From Bog-1181 sp964565765 (GTDB taxonomy: Bacteria > Oederibacteriota > PGYV01 > Palsa-1178): 64,000 nucleotides of DNA. Numbering within the stretch: position 1 is the first letter of the stretch; the number at the start of each line of letters is the position of its first letter. Below are positions 41,508 to 50,898 of this stretch, one piece after another. The position numbers were made by a program, and so were the translations under genes. The notes under the pieces were generated by a model, which was not told the origin of the DNA, did no database searches, and worked only from the letters and a program-made list of their open reading frames with translations. The stretch is from positions 10,478 through 74,477 of the forward strand of contig CAZMGF010000007.1 in NCBI GenBank assembly GCA_964565765.1, in the 5' to 3' direction.

Positions 41508-42749
41508 CTACCTTTTAAGCCCGATAAGGGTCTGCAGCATTTCATCGCCTGTCTGGATTATTTTGGAATTTGCCTGGTAGGCCCTTTCGTCCACTATCAT
41601 ATTTGTAAATTCCTGTGAAAGGTCCACATTTGACATTTCAAGGCTTCCTGAAATAATACTGCCCCTTGAGCCCGTGCCGGCCGCGCCTATGTCGGCGATT
41701 CCCGAGTTTGGACTCGACTGATAATTTGAGGAACCTGTCTTTACGAGCCCTCCGGAATTCCTGAACGTCGCCATTGCAATCTGGCCTATTCCCTTGGTCG
41801 AACCGTTGGAGTACACGCCTGTAATTGTTCCGTCCTGGCCTATTGTGAAAGACTGAAGCACCCCCGGCGCGTAGCCGTCCTGGCTTCCTACAGTAACCGT
41901 CGATGCGGTGCCGAGCTGCGTGACTCCGGTGAAATCGGGATTAATATCAAGCGGTGACATCGCGCCATTGGCTGTTACATCAAGCTCCAGCGTCCCGGTC
42001 TGGTCGACAAAATTTCCGTTTGTGTCAAAATCTATAACGCCTGTATTGTCTGGGCCGACTGTTACGCCCGTGCCTGACGCGGTCCACTGCCATTCATTTG
42101 TTACAGCTGTTTTCTCAAATGTCACTGTGACCAGATGACTGTTGCCCAGCGAATCATAAACCTGGAGAGTGTTCTGAAAATCCGATGTCGGCCCCGCAGC
42201 CTGTGTGGAATCAAGATTTCCCACATAAGTGGCGGAATCCGACGGCTTTGACGTCATTAATTCGCCCATGGGTATCGTGAGATTTTGCAGTGGCGCGCTT
42301 GTATTGATATTGCCGTTGGCATCCGCCATCCAGCCCTGCACTTCCATTCCGTTGCTGGGGTTTACAAGATTATTATTGGCGTCAACATTAAACGAACCGT
42401 CCCTTGTATAGAACTGCTGCTGGCTGCCTCCCTGGGTCAGTATAAAAAATCCGTTCCCCTGTATGGCCAGATCCGTCGGCGATGAGCTTGTCTGGAGGTT
42501 CCCCTGGGTAAAAATAGTGCTGATGGTCCCGCTTGTCACGCCTAGTCCCACCTGTCTGGGGTCCGTTCCTCCGGAATCATCGGTTGGAGCCGACGCCCCG
42601 GCCTCTGTTTGTGATATCATGTCTTCAAGGGTGACTTCATTTGCCTTGTACCCCACAGTGTTGACATTTGCTATATTGTTTCCCACAACGTCCATCATTT
42701 CCTGGTACTGCTGCAATCCCGAAACTCCCGCGTTCAGCGACCTCATCAT
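41508..42749 (-). CDS. flgE: Flagellar hook protein FlgE
   Basis: 413 residues: RSLNAGVSGLQQYQEMMDVV and NNIANVNTVGYKANEVTLEDM at the start, FFILTQGGSQQQFYTRDGSF, and the end NVDLSQEFTNMIVDERAYQANSK. It polymerises into the hook. Follows flgD by 33 bases. Confidence 0.96.
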   Translation of the reverse strand: MMRSLNAGVSGLQQYQEMMDVVGNNIANVNTVGYKANEVTLEDMISQTEAGASAPTDDSGGTDPRQVGLGVTSGTISTIFTQGNLQTSSSPTDLAIQGNGFFILTQGGSQQQFYTRDGSFNVDANNNLVNPSNGMEVQGWMADANGNINTSAPLQNLTIPMGELMTSKPSDSATYVGNLDSTQAAGPTSDFQNTLQVYDSLGNSHLVTVTFEKTAVTNEWQWTASGTGVTVGPDNTGVIDFDTNGNFVDQTGTLELDVTANGAMSPLDINPDFTGVTQLGTASTVTVGSQDGYAPGVLQSFTIGQDGTITGVYSNGSTKGIGQIAMATFRNSGGLVKTGSSNYQSSPNSGIADIGAAGTGSRGSIISGSLEMSNVDLSQEFTNMIVDERAYQANSKIIQTGDEMLQTLIGLKR

Positions 42750-42782
42750 AAATTGTTGCCTCCTTGATTTATTTTTTTAATT

Positions 42783-43220
42783 TCAATATATCTGTATTAT
42801 ATTTGACAGCGGAATACTGGTGTTGTTAACCATCACGCTGGTATTGCCCGCGCTGTAATCAATATTCGACACCATCCCGGTAACCTGGTTTCCGTTGGCG
42901 TCCGTGGCCACTATATTATGGCTCACAAGGTTTACGGCAAAATTTAGCTGGCAGAGGCTTTGCTGTGTGAGCAGGCTCTGGAAATTTGTATTCATAGTTG
43001 TCATCTGCTCCAGGCTTGAGAACTGCGCCATGTCAGCGATAAAATCCTTGTTGTCAACAGGGTCAAGCGGATCCTGATTCTGCAGTTCAGTAACAAGCAG
43101 TTGAAGAAAATCCGCCTGTCCCAGCGTCTGTGTGGCGTTGGTTACGGCAGTTGCGGTTGATGTGCCTGCTGTGGTCCCCGTCGAAGAGGTAACTCCCGAC
43201 ACCGGATTGGTTGTGGTCAT
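42783..43220 (-). CDS. flgD: Hook cap protein FlgD, short form
   Basis: 145 residues: LGQADFLQLLVTELQNQDPLDPVDNKDFIADMAQFSSLEQM is the FlgD N-domain, then AVNLVSHNIVATDANGNQVTGMV. The C-terminal FLN/Ig domain of longer FlgDs is missing, as in some other bacteria. FlgD-like Ig domains instead appear at the ends of secreted proteins at 4377 and 55439. Confidence 0.93.
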   Translation of the reverse strand: MTTTNPVSGVTSSTGTTAGTSTATAVTNATQTLGQADFLQLLVTELQNQDPLDPVDNKDFIADMAQFSSLEQMTTMNTNFQSLLTQQSLCQLNFAVNLVSHNIVATDANGNQVTGMVSNIDYSAGNTSVMVNNTSIPLSNIIQIY

Positions 43221-43234
43221 TACTTCGCCTCCTT

Positions 43235-44395
43235 CTATACCATGTATGAGTTTTTTTCAGCATTCGCCGCAGGCTGCCCTGCGGACATGTGGACGGCATG
43301 GTTGTAAACGCCGTCCTGATATATTATTTCTTCACCGCCGTTGTTTTGTTCCGCGCCGGTGTTGCTGTAATTTTGTCCCGACATATCCTGCGCCCCGACA
43401 TTAACATCAAGCTGCCCCGCGCTTCCCTGGAAAACACCCGAGAGTTCGTGTTTTAAAGAATCTGCGTTGGAGGTGAGCATTGATATCGTATCCGCTCTCG
43501 AGGCTGTAATTTTTACGCTTATTGATTTATCCGCCTTCATAACCGTCTTTATCTCCATTGATCCCAGCGACGGCGGGGATAGCTTGACTACCGCCGTGTA
43601 TTCAACCCCTTTTACCGGCGGTTTTTCAAATGATGCCCTGAGTTGTTTTCCCATTGTTTTAATTATTTCCTGCGCGCCGGCTGAGGCTCCCTGCGGCCCG
43701 GCCTGCGGCAATGATGCCTGTTTTACCCCGGATTGCTGCGCCGGTTCCTGCGTCTTGAATATATTTTCCCTGCTGTTCTGGCCCGGAGCGTCGTCTGATT
43801 TATTATCGCTGTTTTTTTGTTTTGAACTGGTTACCAGTATTGAAGTCACGGGCGCGGCGGTTTTCGTTTCAGGTATTTCGCCTTTTACCGGATCCTGTTG
43901 CCTGGAGTTATATAATGAGTCCTGAGCCTGCCTGTGCTGGGCCGGGGAGGCCTGCTGCTGTTTTACCGCGGTTACATACCCGGAGCCTTCTGAAGCCGTG
44001 TTTTTTGCAGCGGCGCTGTTTGCTTCCGCGGACGGCTTTGCCTGAGTACGGGCTTCGTTTATCGCACCGGAAATAACCGGGGAATAAAAAGACGCCGTGA
44101 TTTTATTTCCAGCCAAGGGGGCGCCTCCGCCTTCATCTTCTATTTCCTGTTTTTTGGACTTTATGCTGCTTTTTGACTGTTTGCCGTTGTCCGGCGTTTC
44201 GTTTTCCGTACTTTCTTCATCACCACTTTTTTGTACGATAACATTTTTTGCGGCCGGCAGCTCTTCCGCCGCAGCCGACATCAAAACCGTTTTAAAAGCC
44301 GATGGGAAATTTTTTTCCGCGCCTGAGAGCGGCTTTTCGGGGCTTTCCTTCACATCTTTAAGGCTGGTAAACGTATGCATTGTGTGTAATTTCAT
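43235..44395 (-). CDS. fliK: Hook-length control protein FliK
   Basis: 386 residues: a low-complexity Ala/Ser/Gln/Lys-rich N-terminal two thirds and a C-terminal domain (TAVVKLSPPSLGSMEIKTVMKAD, KHELSGVFQGSAGQLDVNVGAQ) of the FliK/Flg_hook family. The molecular ruler lies in the variable region; the C-domain contacts FlhB. Poor conservation of the first part is normal. Confidence 0.88.
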   Translation of the reverse strand: MKLHTMHTFTSLKDVKESPEKPLSGAEKNFPSAFKTVLMSAAAEELPAAKNVIVQKSGDEESTENETPDNGKQSKSSIKSKKQEIEDEGGGAPLAGNKITASFYSPVISGAINEARTQAKPSAEANSAAAKNTASEGSGYVTAVKQQQASPAQHRQAQDSLYNSRQQDPVKGEIPETKTAAPVTSILVTSSKQKNSDNKSDDAPGQNSRENIFKTQEPAQQSGVKQASLPQAGPQGASAGAQEIIKTMGKQLRASFEKPPVKGVEYTAVVKLSPPSLGSMEIKTVMKADKSISVKITASRADTISMLTSNADSLKHELSGVFQGSAGQLDVNVGAQDMSGQNYSNTGAEQNNGGEEIIYQDGVYNHAVHMSAGQPAANAEKNSYMV

Positions 44396-44403
44396 TGTTC
44401 CAC

Positions 44404-44871
44404 CTAGTTTAATCCCGCGCCCTGCGCCCTGAATTTAAAAACCGCGTACTCGTCCGATGCCTTTTGTTCATTCAGATTCTCAGCGTCTTCATGTACCTTT
44501 TCATCCCGTTCCCTTATTTTTTCATATGTAAGTGTTTCTTTTCCGGCTTCTGTCAGGTCCCTGTGCAATTCCTCGAGCTTTGCCTCAAGGGATCTTATCT
44601 CCTCTTTTTTTCTTTTTATAAATTCACCGATGCATACAAGATATGTGTGGTAGGATTTTATTTCATTAAGATTCTGCGGCGTACGCCTTCCTTCGGAAAC
44701 GGTTTTAAGCATCGTGTGCCGCATCAGCATCTCTTTTTCAACAGCTATGTTAAGTTTTATCTTTTCCACGCCGATCTGTGTATTCAGGGTGTCACACTGC
44801 TTTTTTATTTCCTTCTCCGTGAGTTCCTTATTTTTCAGAATCTTTTCAAACCTGTATTTAAAGCTGCTCAT
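44404..44871 (-). CDS. fliJ: Flagellar export protein FliJ
   Basis: 155 residues, almost entirely coiled coil (FKYRFEKILKNKELTEKEIKKQ, EFIKRKKEEIRSLEAKLEELH), the FliJ pattern. It links the ATPase ring to FlhA. The ATG overlaps the fliHI stop by four bases. Confidence 0.9.
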   Translation of the reverse strand: MSSFKYRFEKILKNKELTEKEIKKQCDTLNTQIGVEKIKLNIAVEKEMLMRHTMLKTVSEGRRTPQNLNEIKSYHTYLVCIGEFIKRKKEEIRSLEAKLEELHRDLTEAGKETLTYEKIRERDEKVHEDAENLNEQKASDEYAVFKFRAQGAGLN

Positions 44872-46793
44872 TTTTTAGCCTCCTGTCTCATAATATTTTC
44901 AAGTTCTGCCAGGCTTCCGGCCGGCTCGCTCTTTTCGTCGATTCCCTGCCTTAAAAACGAATTCAATTTTTCAATTATATGACGCGCGTGGTCCACTTTT
45001 GGATTTGCACCTTTTTTATACGCGCCAATATTAATAAGATCCTCCATCTCCTGCATTATTGAGACTGTTTCCCTGGCTTTTCCCGCCGTTTTAATCTGGG
45101 CGTCGTCCGTAATGTCGGCCATCAGCCTGCTAATTGATGAAGTCACATCAATTGCCGGATAATGATTCCGCGTGGCAAGCTTCCTTGATAGAACTATGTG
45201 TCCGTCCAGAATAGATCTCACAGAATCCGCCACCGGCTCGTTCATGTCATCGCCTTCAACAAGCACGGTGTAAAACGCCGTTATTGATCCGCCTTTTACA
45301 AAATTCCCGGAACGCTCAAGTAATTTTGGAAGCTTGGTAAAAACAGAAGGCGTGTATCCTTTTGTGGAAGGCGGTTCTCCGGTGGCAAGCCCTATTTCCC
45401 TTAGAGCGGTCGCGTAACGTGTGACAGAATCCATCATTAAAAGCACATTGAGCCCCATGTCCTTAAAAAACTCGGCTATCGTGGTCGCCGCCATGGCGCC
45501 GTGAACGCGTTCAAGGGCGCTCCTGTCAGATGTGGCCGCTATGACCACCGCTCTTTTTAAACCCTCTTCCTGCAGGTCCTTTTCAATAAAATCCTTTACT
45601 TCCCTGCCCCTCTCGCCGATGAGCCCTATTACAATGACATCAGCCGATGTGTTGCGCGCCATCATTCCCATAAGAGATGATTTCCCTACCCCGCTGCCGG
45701 AAAATATACCCATTCTCTGCCCTTTTCCGCATGTAAATAAGGAGTCTATGGCGCGTATCCCCGTGGTTAGTTTATCCTTGATTCTGTCCCTTTCAAAAGG
45801 CGTTGTCTGTATCCCGTAAATGGAGCGCTTTTCCGTAAATTTTATTGCCGGCCCGCCGTCAATCGGGTTTCCAAGCCCGTCCATAACACGGCCAAGCATA
45901 TCTTTTCCAATCCCGAGTTCAAACTGCTGCTTTAAATCAATAACCCGGCTGTTGGGGCCCACGCCCTGCATTTCATCAAGCGGCATCAGCAGGTTCTTGC
46001 CCTCCCTGTAACCTACAGCTTCAGACTTTATCCTTTTCTTGTTGTCTTTGGTGAATATGTCGCACATGTCTCCTATAGAGCACTCAAGCCCCTCGACCTC
46101 AATAACGCTGCCGACTATTTCCTTAACAACTCCTTCGACAGTGACAAGGCTTGTTTCAGGAGTTATTTCATTTCCCGTCAGTATCTTTTCCCCGGCATTT
46201 TTAATCTTTTCATTTATGGTCGCGTCAACGGCCCTGCTTCCGGATTCTACTATGCAGCCGCCTTTTGAAAGCGTCCTGTCCTTTTTAAGTGTTATTCCCT
46301 TGCGTGATTTTTCAAGCTCAACCGCAAGGCCGCTTGCCGCAAGGGCGTCAAAGTCAGTTTCGTTCAGATAAACCTCGATTTCCTCGTGCGCGGCAAAATT
46401 GGCCATCGCATCTTCAACTGTTTTTTTTATCTGTCCCTCGTCGCTTTTACCTCCGGCAAGAATGTTTCTGAGTATATCCATCATATCTTGTACATTCGCC
46501 CGTCTGCGCTTTGCCTCAAGGGCGTCATATTTTTTCAGTACGCCCGAGAGCAGTGTCTTAAAACCCTTCCTGGCGTTTTTTTCCGCAAGAATCCTGGCCT
46601 CATTTGTCTGCGCAAGAAGCATTTTTTCAAATTCAAGCGCGGCTTCTTCATAACCGCGCGTGTATTCCGCCGACTTTGTCCTTAAAGCGGCCGGCAAAAT
46701 TTCGTCTATTACCGCCCCCATTCCGGCCGCTGCCGAAATCATGGCGCTGGATGACGGCTTTTTTGTGTTCTTTATTATCCTATACAACGACAT
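44868..46793 (-). CDS. FliH-FliI fusion: export ATPase with its own regulator domain
   Basis: A single frame of 641 residues. Residues 1-205 are FliH-like: helical stalk (YTRGYEEAALEFEKMLLAQT), then EVYLNETDFDALA and KGGCIVESGSRAVDATINEKIK, which match the FliH C-domain (general form D...L....GGC.VE...G.VDA.I). From about 212 comes a complete FliI: VEGVVKEIVGSVIEVEGL, Walker A GSGVGKSS at 366-373, LIGERGREV, Walker B VLLMMDSVTRY at 450-460, GEPPSTKGYTPSVF. The normal FliI length is about 435, FliH about 220-250. It sits in the fliG-[fliH-fliI]-fliJ slot with no separate fliH. Overlaps fliG by 14 bases. Confidence 0.9.
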   Translation of the reverse strand: MSLYRIIKNTKKPSSSAMISAAAGMGAVIDEILPAALRTKSAEYTRGYEEAALEFEKMLLAQTNEARILAEKNARKGFKTLLSGVLKKYDALEAKRRRANVQDMMDILRNILAGGKSDEGQIKKTVEDAMANFAAHEEIEVYLNETDFDALAASGLAVELEKSRKGITLKKDRTLSKGGCIVESGSRAVDATINEKIKNAGEKILTGNEITPETSLVTVEGVVKEIVGSVIEVEGLECSIGDMCDIFTKDNKKRIKSEAVGYREGKNLLMPLDEMQGVGPNSRVIDLKQQFELGIGKDMLGRVMDGLGNPIDGGPAIKFTEKRSIYGIQTTPFERDRIKDKLTTGIRAIDSLFTCGKGQRMGIFSGSGVGKSSLMGMMARNTSADVIVIGLIGERGREVKDFIEKDLQEEGLKRAVVIAATSDRSALERVHGAMAATTIAEFFKDMGLNVLLMMDSVTRYATALREIGLATGEPPSTKGYTPSVFTKLPKLLERSGNFVKGGSITAFYTVLVEGDDMNEPVADSVRSILDGHIVLSRKLATRNHYPAIDVTSSISRLMADITDDAQIKTAGKARETVSIMQEMEDLINIGAYKKGANPKVDHARHIIEKLNSFLRQGIDEKSEPAGSLAELENIMRQEAKK

Positions 46794-47781
46794 CAGGGTT
46801 GCCCCCTTCCAGGACTATTTCTCCGCTGGCTTCGAGTTTCCTTACAGCCGCGAGCACCTTCTGCTGGGACTCCTCGACTATCTGCCTTTTCAGCGGCCCG
46901 GTTGCTTCCATATCGTCCTTTATCATTTCCGCCCCGCGCTCGGACATATTTGTGAATATTTTTGTCTTTAATTCCTCCGATACGCCTTTAAGAGCTATGA
47001 CAAGCTCTTTTCCCTCAACTTCACGGAGGATCCGCTGCATGTACCTGTCTTCAATGGCCTTTAAATCCTCAAACCTGAATAGTTCTTTTTTGATAAATGA
47101 GGCCATTTCAGGTGCGTCTTTTTCAAGGATGTCAATTATCTCCTTGAGCTGTTTTTTATCGACTTCGTGCAGTATTTTAATAAGTTTTTCAAGGCCGTTA
47201 ATCTTTATCTCCTTCTTTTTTACAAGCTTGTCCCTTAAGATGGAAATTATTTCATTTATCATTTCCGTATCGGGCTCGGTTTTTTCAATAACCCCTATGC
47301 GCCTTGCTATGTCGGCCCTGGCGTCTTTGGGCAGGAAGCTTAAAATATCGGCCCCTTTTTCAGGCGACGTAAAGGCCACTATCACAGCTATTATCTGCGC
47401 AGGCTCATTTTTTATCGCCTCAAAAATTTTTTCGGTTTCCAGTTCCTCGATAAACTTGAACGGCCCCTCGTCGGGCCTTAAAAAAGATATCATTTCATCA
47501 GCTTTTTTGGAGTCGTAAAGGTTTGAAAGTATTTCCCTGGCAGCCGGATAGCCGCCGGTGCTTTTTTCGTCCGCTTCCACCATTGACAGTGTAAAATCCC
47601 TTATTATTCCAAGACGCTCTTCCATTGATATCTCTCCGAGGTTCATCACCTCGGCCACAACATGGTTGACCTCGTTCTCATTTAAGTGTTTGAGGATGTC
47701 CTTTGAGAATTCCGGCCCAAGCGCGACTATGAGTTTTGCAACCTTTGCGAAATCTTTTCCTTTTTCAATTGTTGCGGGCAT
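46780..47781 (-). CDS. fliG: Flagellar motor switch protein FliG
   Basis: 333 residues: FAKVAKLIVALGPEFSKDILKHLNENE, a middle domain (EPAQIIAVIVAFTSPEKGADIL) and the C-terminal torque domain (RYMQRILREVEGKELVIALKGV, GAEMIKDDMEATGPLKRQIVE). It transmits stator force to the rotor. Starts 12 bases after the fliF stop. Confidence 0.95.
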   Translation of the reverse strand: MPATIEKGKDFAKVAKLIVALGPEFSKDILKHLNENEVNHVVAEVMNLGEISMEERLGIIRDFTLSMVEADEKSTGGYPAAREILSNLYDSKKADEMISFLRPDEGPFKFIEELETEKIFEAIKNEPAQIIAVIVAFTSPEKGADILSFLPKDARADIARRIGVIEKTEPDTEMINEIISILRDKLVKKKEIKINGLEKLIKILHEVDKKQLKEIIDILEKDAPEMASFIKKELFRFEDLKAIEDRYMQRILREVEGKELVIALKGVSEELKTKIFTNMSERGAEMIKDDMEATGPLKRQIVEESQQKVLAAVRKLEASGEIVLEGGNPDVVV

Positions 47782-47793
47782 ATTTATTCTCCA

Positions 47794-49299
47794 TTATGAT
47801 ATCCATGATTTTATGACCTTGGCGGCTTCTTTGGGGTTTTCCCTTGCCATTTTAAGTATTTCCTCGGGTTTTAAATTTTTCCCGTGGCCGTTTCCATTTC
47901 CATTGCCGTTTCCATTGCCGTTCCCGTTGTCATGCCCAGAAGATATATAAACACCCTTGGAAAAAAGCTGGATGCCTTTTCCCATATTCACGGCAAAAAC
48001 AACACCAAGAATTATCAGAACCAGGGCCGGTAAATAATCTTTCAGCAGGTTTACATAAAAATCGCGCTGCGCAAGAGAATCTATTTTAGCGGTTTCTTCC
48101 TCGGATATTGACGCCTTGAATTCCATGGCTTTTATGTCAATAACGTCCCCGCTTTTTACGTTTATTCCCGCGGCGGCCGCGATGGATTGTTTTAAATTGT
48201 CCATATATTTGTCGTCGTATTTTCCGTTGAGCACAACGGCAACTGTCACGTTCTTTACATCGCCGGGCGTCACAACTGTTTTTTCAGATTCCCTGTTTAA
48301 TTCATAATTTACGGATTTTTTCTGCCTGACTACCGGCGGTGGTGCCGGAAGGGACGAGTTTGTGGTCACAGTTGCGCCGTTGGAAGGCGCCACTCCTTCG
48401 GAAGTGGAGTCTTCCGATTTTACCGCGGCCTGCTGCGGCTGCGGCGGAGGTGTATATGATTCCTTCGCTTTTTCCACCTTATTAAACTGAAGCGCAGCGC
48501 TGACACGAACCGTTGAATTTCCGGCTCCTACTATATTGTCCAGGAATGACTGTATTTTGTTCCTGTAATAATCCTCAACCCTGCTGGTAAGTTCAAGTTT
48601 TTTATCGGATATGTCGGAATCCGCGCCCCTTGAAAATTCCGTCAGTATTTTTCCGTCGGTTGAAATTACGGCCACACCCTCGGGCCCGAGCCTTTCAACG
48701 CTGCTTGCGACAAGATTCTGTATGCCCAAAATCTGCTCTTTTTTCAGGTCAACGCCCGGCTTTAATTTAAGGTAAACCGAGGCTTTTGACTGTGACTGTT
48801 CATCATCGAATAATTTCTGGTCCGGAATTGAAAGGTGCACCCTGCACTTTTCGATTCCCGGTATATTGTCAATGGTCCTTTCGAGTTCCGTCTGCAGCGC
48901 CCTCTGATAGTTTATTTTCCTTTCTTCATCGCTCATTCCAAAATTAGCCTTGTCAAAAAGCTCAAAACCGACTCCGCCGCCTATGGACATCCCGCTTCCG
49001 GCAACTTTTATCCTCTCCTGCATCAGCATATTTTCCGCGACAAGCACGGCTCCCGTCGCCTTGTCAAATTTATAAGGCACCTTGTCATCGTCAAGCTTTT
49101 TTACTATTTTGGCCGAATCTGCGTCGGTCAAATTCGAAAATAACGGCTTATAATCAGGCGTAGTGGCCCATACAAATATGCCGCTTCCAAGCAGCGCCAC
49201 AATCAAGCCGGTTACTATCAGCCCTGTCTTCTGCCCGGGCTGTAGCGAGTTCCACCAGTTTTTGGCGGAAGCTAAAAGATTATTAAGTTCAGTAGGCAT
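47794..49299 (-). CDS. fliF: MS-ring protein FliF
   Basis: 501 residues: first membrane segment (TGLIVTGLIVALLGSGIFVWAT), YKPLFSNLTDADSAKIVKKL and RALQTELERTIDNIPGIEKCRVHL ring domains, second membrane helix (YLPALVLIILGVVFAV), and a C-terminal FliG-binding tail (ILKMARENPKEAAKVIKSW). Between helix and tail is an unusual Gly-Asn dipeptide run (about residues 455-472). The MS-ring is the base of the motor. Confidence 0.95.
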   Translation of the reverse strand: MPTELNNLLASAKNWWNSLQPGQKTGLIVTGLIVALLGSGIFVWATTPDYKPLFSNLTDADSAKIVKKLDDDKVPYKFDKATGAVLVAENMLMQERIKVAGSGMSIGGGVGFELFDKANFGMSDEERKINYQRALQTELERTIDNIPGIEKCRVHLSIPDQKLFDDEQSQSKASVYLKLKPGVDLKKEQILGIQNLVASSVERLGPEGVAVISTDGKILTEFSRGADSDISDKKLELTSRVEDYYRNKIQSFLDNIVGAGNSTVRVSAALQFNKVEKAKESYTPPPQPQQAAVKSEDSTSEGVAPSNGATVTTNSSLPAPPPVVRQKKSVNYELNRESEKTVVTPGDVKNVTVAVVLNGKYDDKYMDNLKQSIAAAAGINVKSGDVIDIKAMEFKASISEEETAKIDSLAQRDFYVNLLKDYLPALVLIILGVVFAVNMGKGIQLFSKGVYISSGHDNGNGNGNGNGNGNGHGKNLKPEEILKMARENPKEAAKVIKSWIS

Positions 49300-49309
49300 T
49301 CATTCCTCC

Positions 49310-49666
49310 TTAAACCTGCATCTTCATGACGGTATTGTAAGCGTCAATTATTTTGTCCCTTACTTTGACAGTAAAATTAATTGAAAACCTCGCCTGTTCA
49401 GCCGCTATCATGACATTATGAAGTTCCTCTTTACCCTGGAGAAAATTATTTATTTTCCCTGTGAGTTCCTGCTGCGGCGCGTCCACGGCTTTCACAGCGT
49501 CTTTTATGAGCCCTTCCATATCAATATCAGGGGCGTTAAAAGAACCTGACGCGACCGACATTCCCGGGCTTAGGTCCAGCCCGGACGCCTGGTCCAATCC
49601 ATCCATTGGCAGGTCAAGCTTGCTGATATCCATACCCATGCCCGCGTTAATTCCGTCAATTTTCAT
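49310..49666 (-). CDS. fliE: Hook-basal body protein FliE
   Basis: 118 residues: variable Asp/Gly/Met-rich N-terminus and the conserved LHNVMIAAEQARFSINFTVKVRDKIIDAYNTVM end of FliE. It joins the MS-ring to the rod. Between flgC and fliF as usual. Confidence 0.92.
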   Translation of the reverse strand: MKIDGINAGMGMDISKLDLPMDGLDQASGLDLSPGMSVASGSFNAPDIDMEGLIKDAVKAVDAPQQELTGKINNFLQGKEELHNVMIAAEQARFSINFTVKVRDKIIDAYNTVMKMQV

Positions 49667-49677
49667 AATGATTCACC

Positions 49678-50079
49678 TCATATGTCAAGGGTTTTTGATA
49701 ACATGTTCTTTACTGAAGATGCCACTGCGATATTTGCCTCATACGCGCGCTGGGCGGAAATCAGGTCCGTCATTTCCCTGACAGTGTTGATTTCCGGGTA
49801 TTTTACGAACCCCTTCTGGTCCGCGTAGGGATTATTGGGTTCATATTTAAGGACGCCGTTGCTTGCCTCCTGCATAATTTCCTTAACCTGAACCCCTGAA
49901 TTTTTTCCCTCATCGTCAACTATCGACTCAAAAACCGGCGTCTGTCTTTTATAAAAACTGCCCTCTTTTGTCATTACCGTGTCGGAATTCGCCACATTGG
50001 CCGCTATAATTTCCATCTTTTCTTTCTGGGCCTGCATGCCGCTTACCGAAATTTCCATCGGCTTTAAGAATCCACTCAT
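49678..50079 (-). CDS. flgC: Proximal rod protein FlgC
   Basis: 133 residues: MEISVSGMQAQKEKMEIIAAN and VANSDTVMTKEGSFYKRQTPVF, and ending VREMTDLISAQRAYEANIAV. Typical FlgC length. The start overlaps the flgB stop by four bases. Confidence 0.95.
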   Translation of the reverse strand: MSGFLKPMEISVSGMQAQKEKMEIIAANVANSDTVMTKEGSFYKRQTPVFESIVDDEGKNSGVQVKEIMQEASNGVLKYEPNNPYADQKGFVKYPEINTVREMTDLISAQRAYEANIAVASSVKNMLSKTLDI

Positions 50080-50405
50080 GAGCCTGTACCCAGTGATGTA
50101 TTGAGTATCTGCATTCTTAACGCCGTGATTTTAGCCACCGAATCATAGAGAACGGTATTCTCGGAAAGCTCGGCAGTCTCATTTTCGAGTTTTATAGGCA
50201 CCCCCGGCTGCTGCTGTATTTCCGGCCCTGTCCAGTTTTGAATATCTCCGTCATTTTTAAGCAGGTCGTCTATCTGCCCCTGAAAATCAACATCCTGCCT
50301 GACATACCCCTGTGTATCGGAATTCGCTATATTTCCGGCAATGGCCTCATGTTTTGCCCAGATAGTGTCAAGCGCCTTTGAGAGTATTTTATCGACTGCT
50401 TCCAT
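50076..50405 (-). CDS. flgB: Proximal rod protein FlgB
   Basis: 109 residues: LSKALDTIWAKHEAIAGNIANSDTQGYVRQDVDF matches the FlgB start. Shorter than the usual 130. Its start directly follows the stop of the unknown coiled-coil gene. Confidence 0.93.
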   Translation of the reverse strand: MEAVDKILSKALDTIWAKHEAIAGNIANSDTQGYVRQDVDFQGQIDDLLKNDGDIQNWTGPEIQQQPGVPIKLENETAELSENTVLYDSVAKITALRMQILNTSLGTGS

Positions 50406-50861
50406 TTATCTGTCCTCCTGCAGAAAAAGTCCTTCACTTCTTGTGTTTTTATAGGCATTTACCAGCATTACGCGTTTCTTTACGTTATTTATTTTTATCC
50501 TTGTGCTGTCCATGTTTTTCTGGAGCATTTCCGCGTTGCGTGTCTGAATTTTGATGAGCTCTTCAAGCAGAAAAGAAAGTTTTACCAGGAGCCTGTCCAG
50601 GTCCTTTGAAGAAAATCCGGTCTTTTCTTTCACCGTCATATATTCATTTTTAAGGGGTTTTATCTGTTTTTCAATCGCGTCAAGATCGGCTATTATGGCT
50701 GATTTCTCGGAAAGCACTTTCATGGTCTTTCCGATTTCCCCGCCTTCCTTTATAAGCTTCATTTCTTCGTCAAGTTTTAACAGCAAAGATTCATAACAGC
50801 GTATCTCAATGGCATACTTTGCTATTATTGTATTTATTTTTTCCTCGGTCATTCTTTCCAT
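50406..50861 (-). CDS. Coiled-coil FlgN-like protein heading the flgB operon
   Basis: 151 residues, helical throughout with heptad patterning (INTIIAKYAIEIRCYESLLLKL, LVKLSFLLEELIKIQTRNAEML). The overall pattern resembles the FlgN chaperone fold, though identity by eye is weak. AGGAGGT sits before the ATG. It is the first gene under the sigma54 promoter and abuts flgB with no gap, so it may chaperone rod proteins or FliE. A FlgN for FlgK/FlgL already exists at 22136. Confidence 0.7.
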   Translation of the reverse strand: MERMTEEKINTIIAKYAIEIRCYESLLLKLDEEMKLIKEGGEIGKTMKVLSEKSAIIADLDAIEKQIKPLKNEYMTVKEKTGFSSKDLDRLLVKLSFLLEELIKIQTRNAEMLQKNMDSTRIKINNVKKRVMLVNAYKNTRSEGLFLQEDR

Positions 50862-50898
50862 ATTTCACCTCCTGCTTTTATCAACGTATACTTATAAA

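Noticed and set aside
46604..47518. Long plus-strand frame of 304 codons
   Set aside because: Lies antisense to fliG and the start of fliHI, Ser/Phe/Ile-rich composition typical of shadow frames.
47883..47940. Short tandem repeats suggestive of CRISPR or VNTR
   Set aside because: They encode the Gly-Asn run of FliF in frame, with no spacers; not a CRISPR array.
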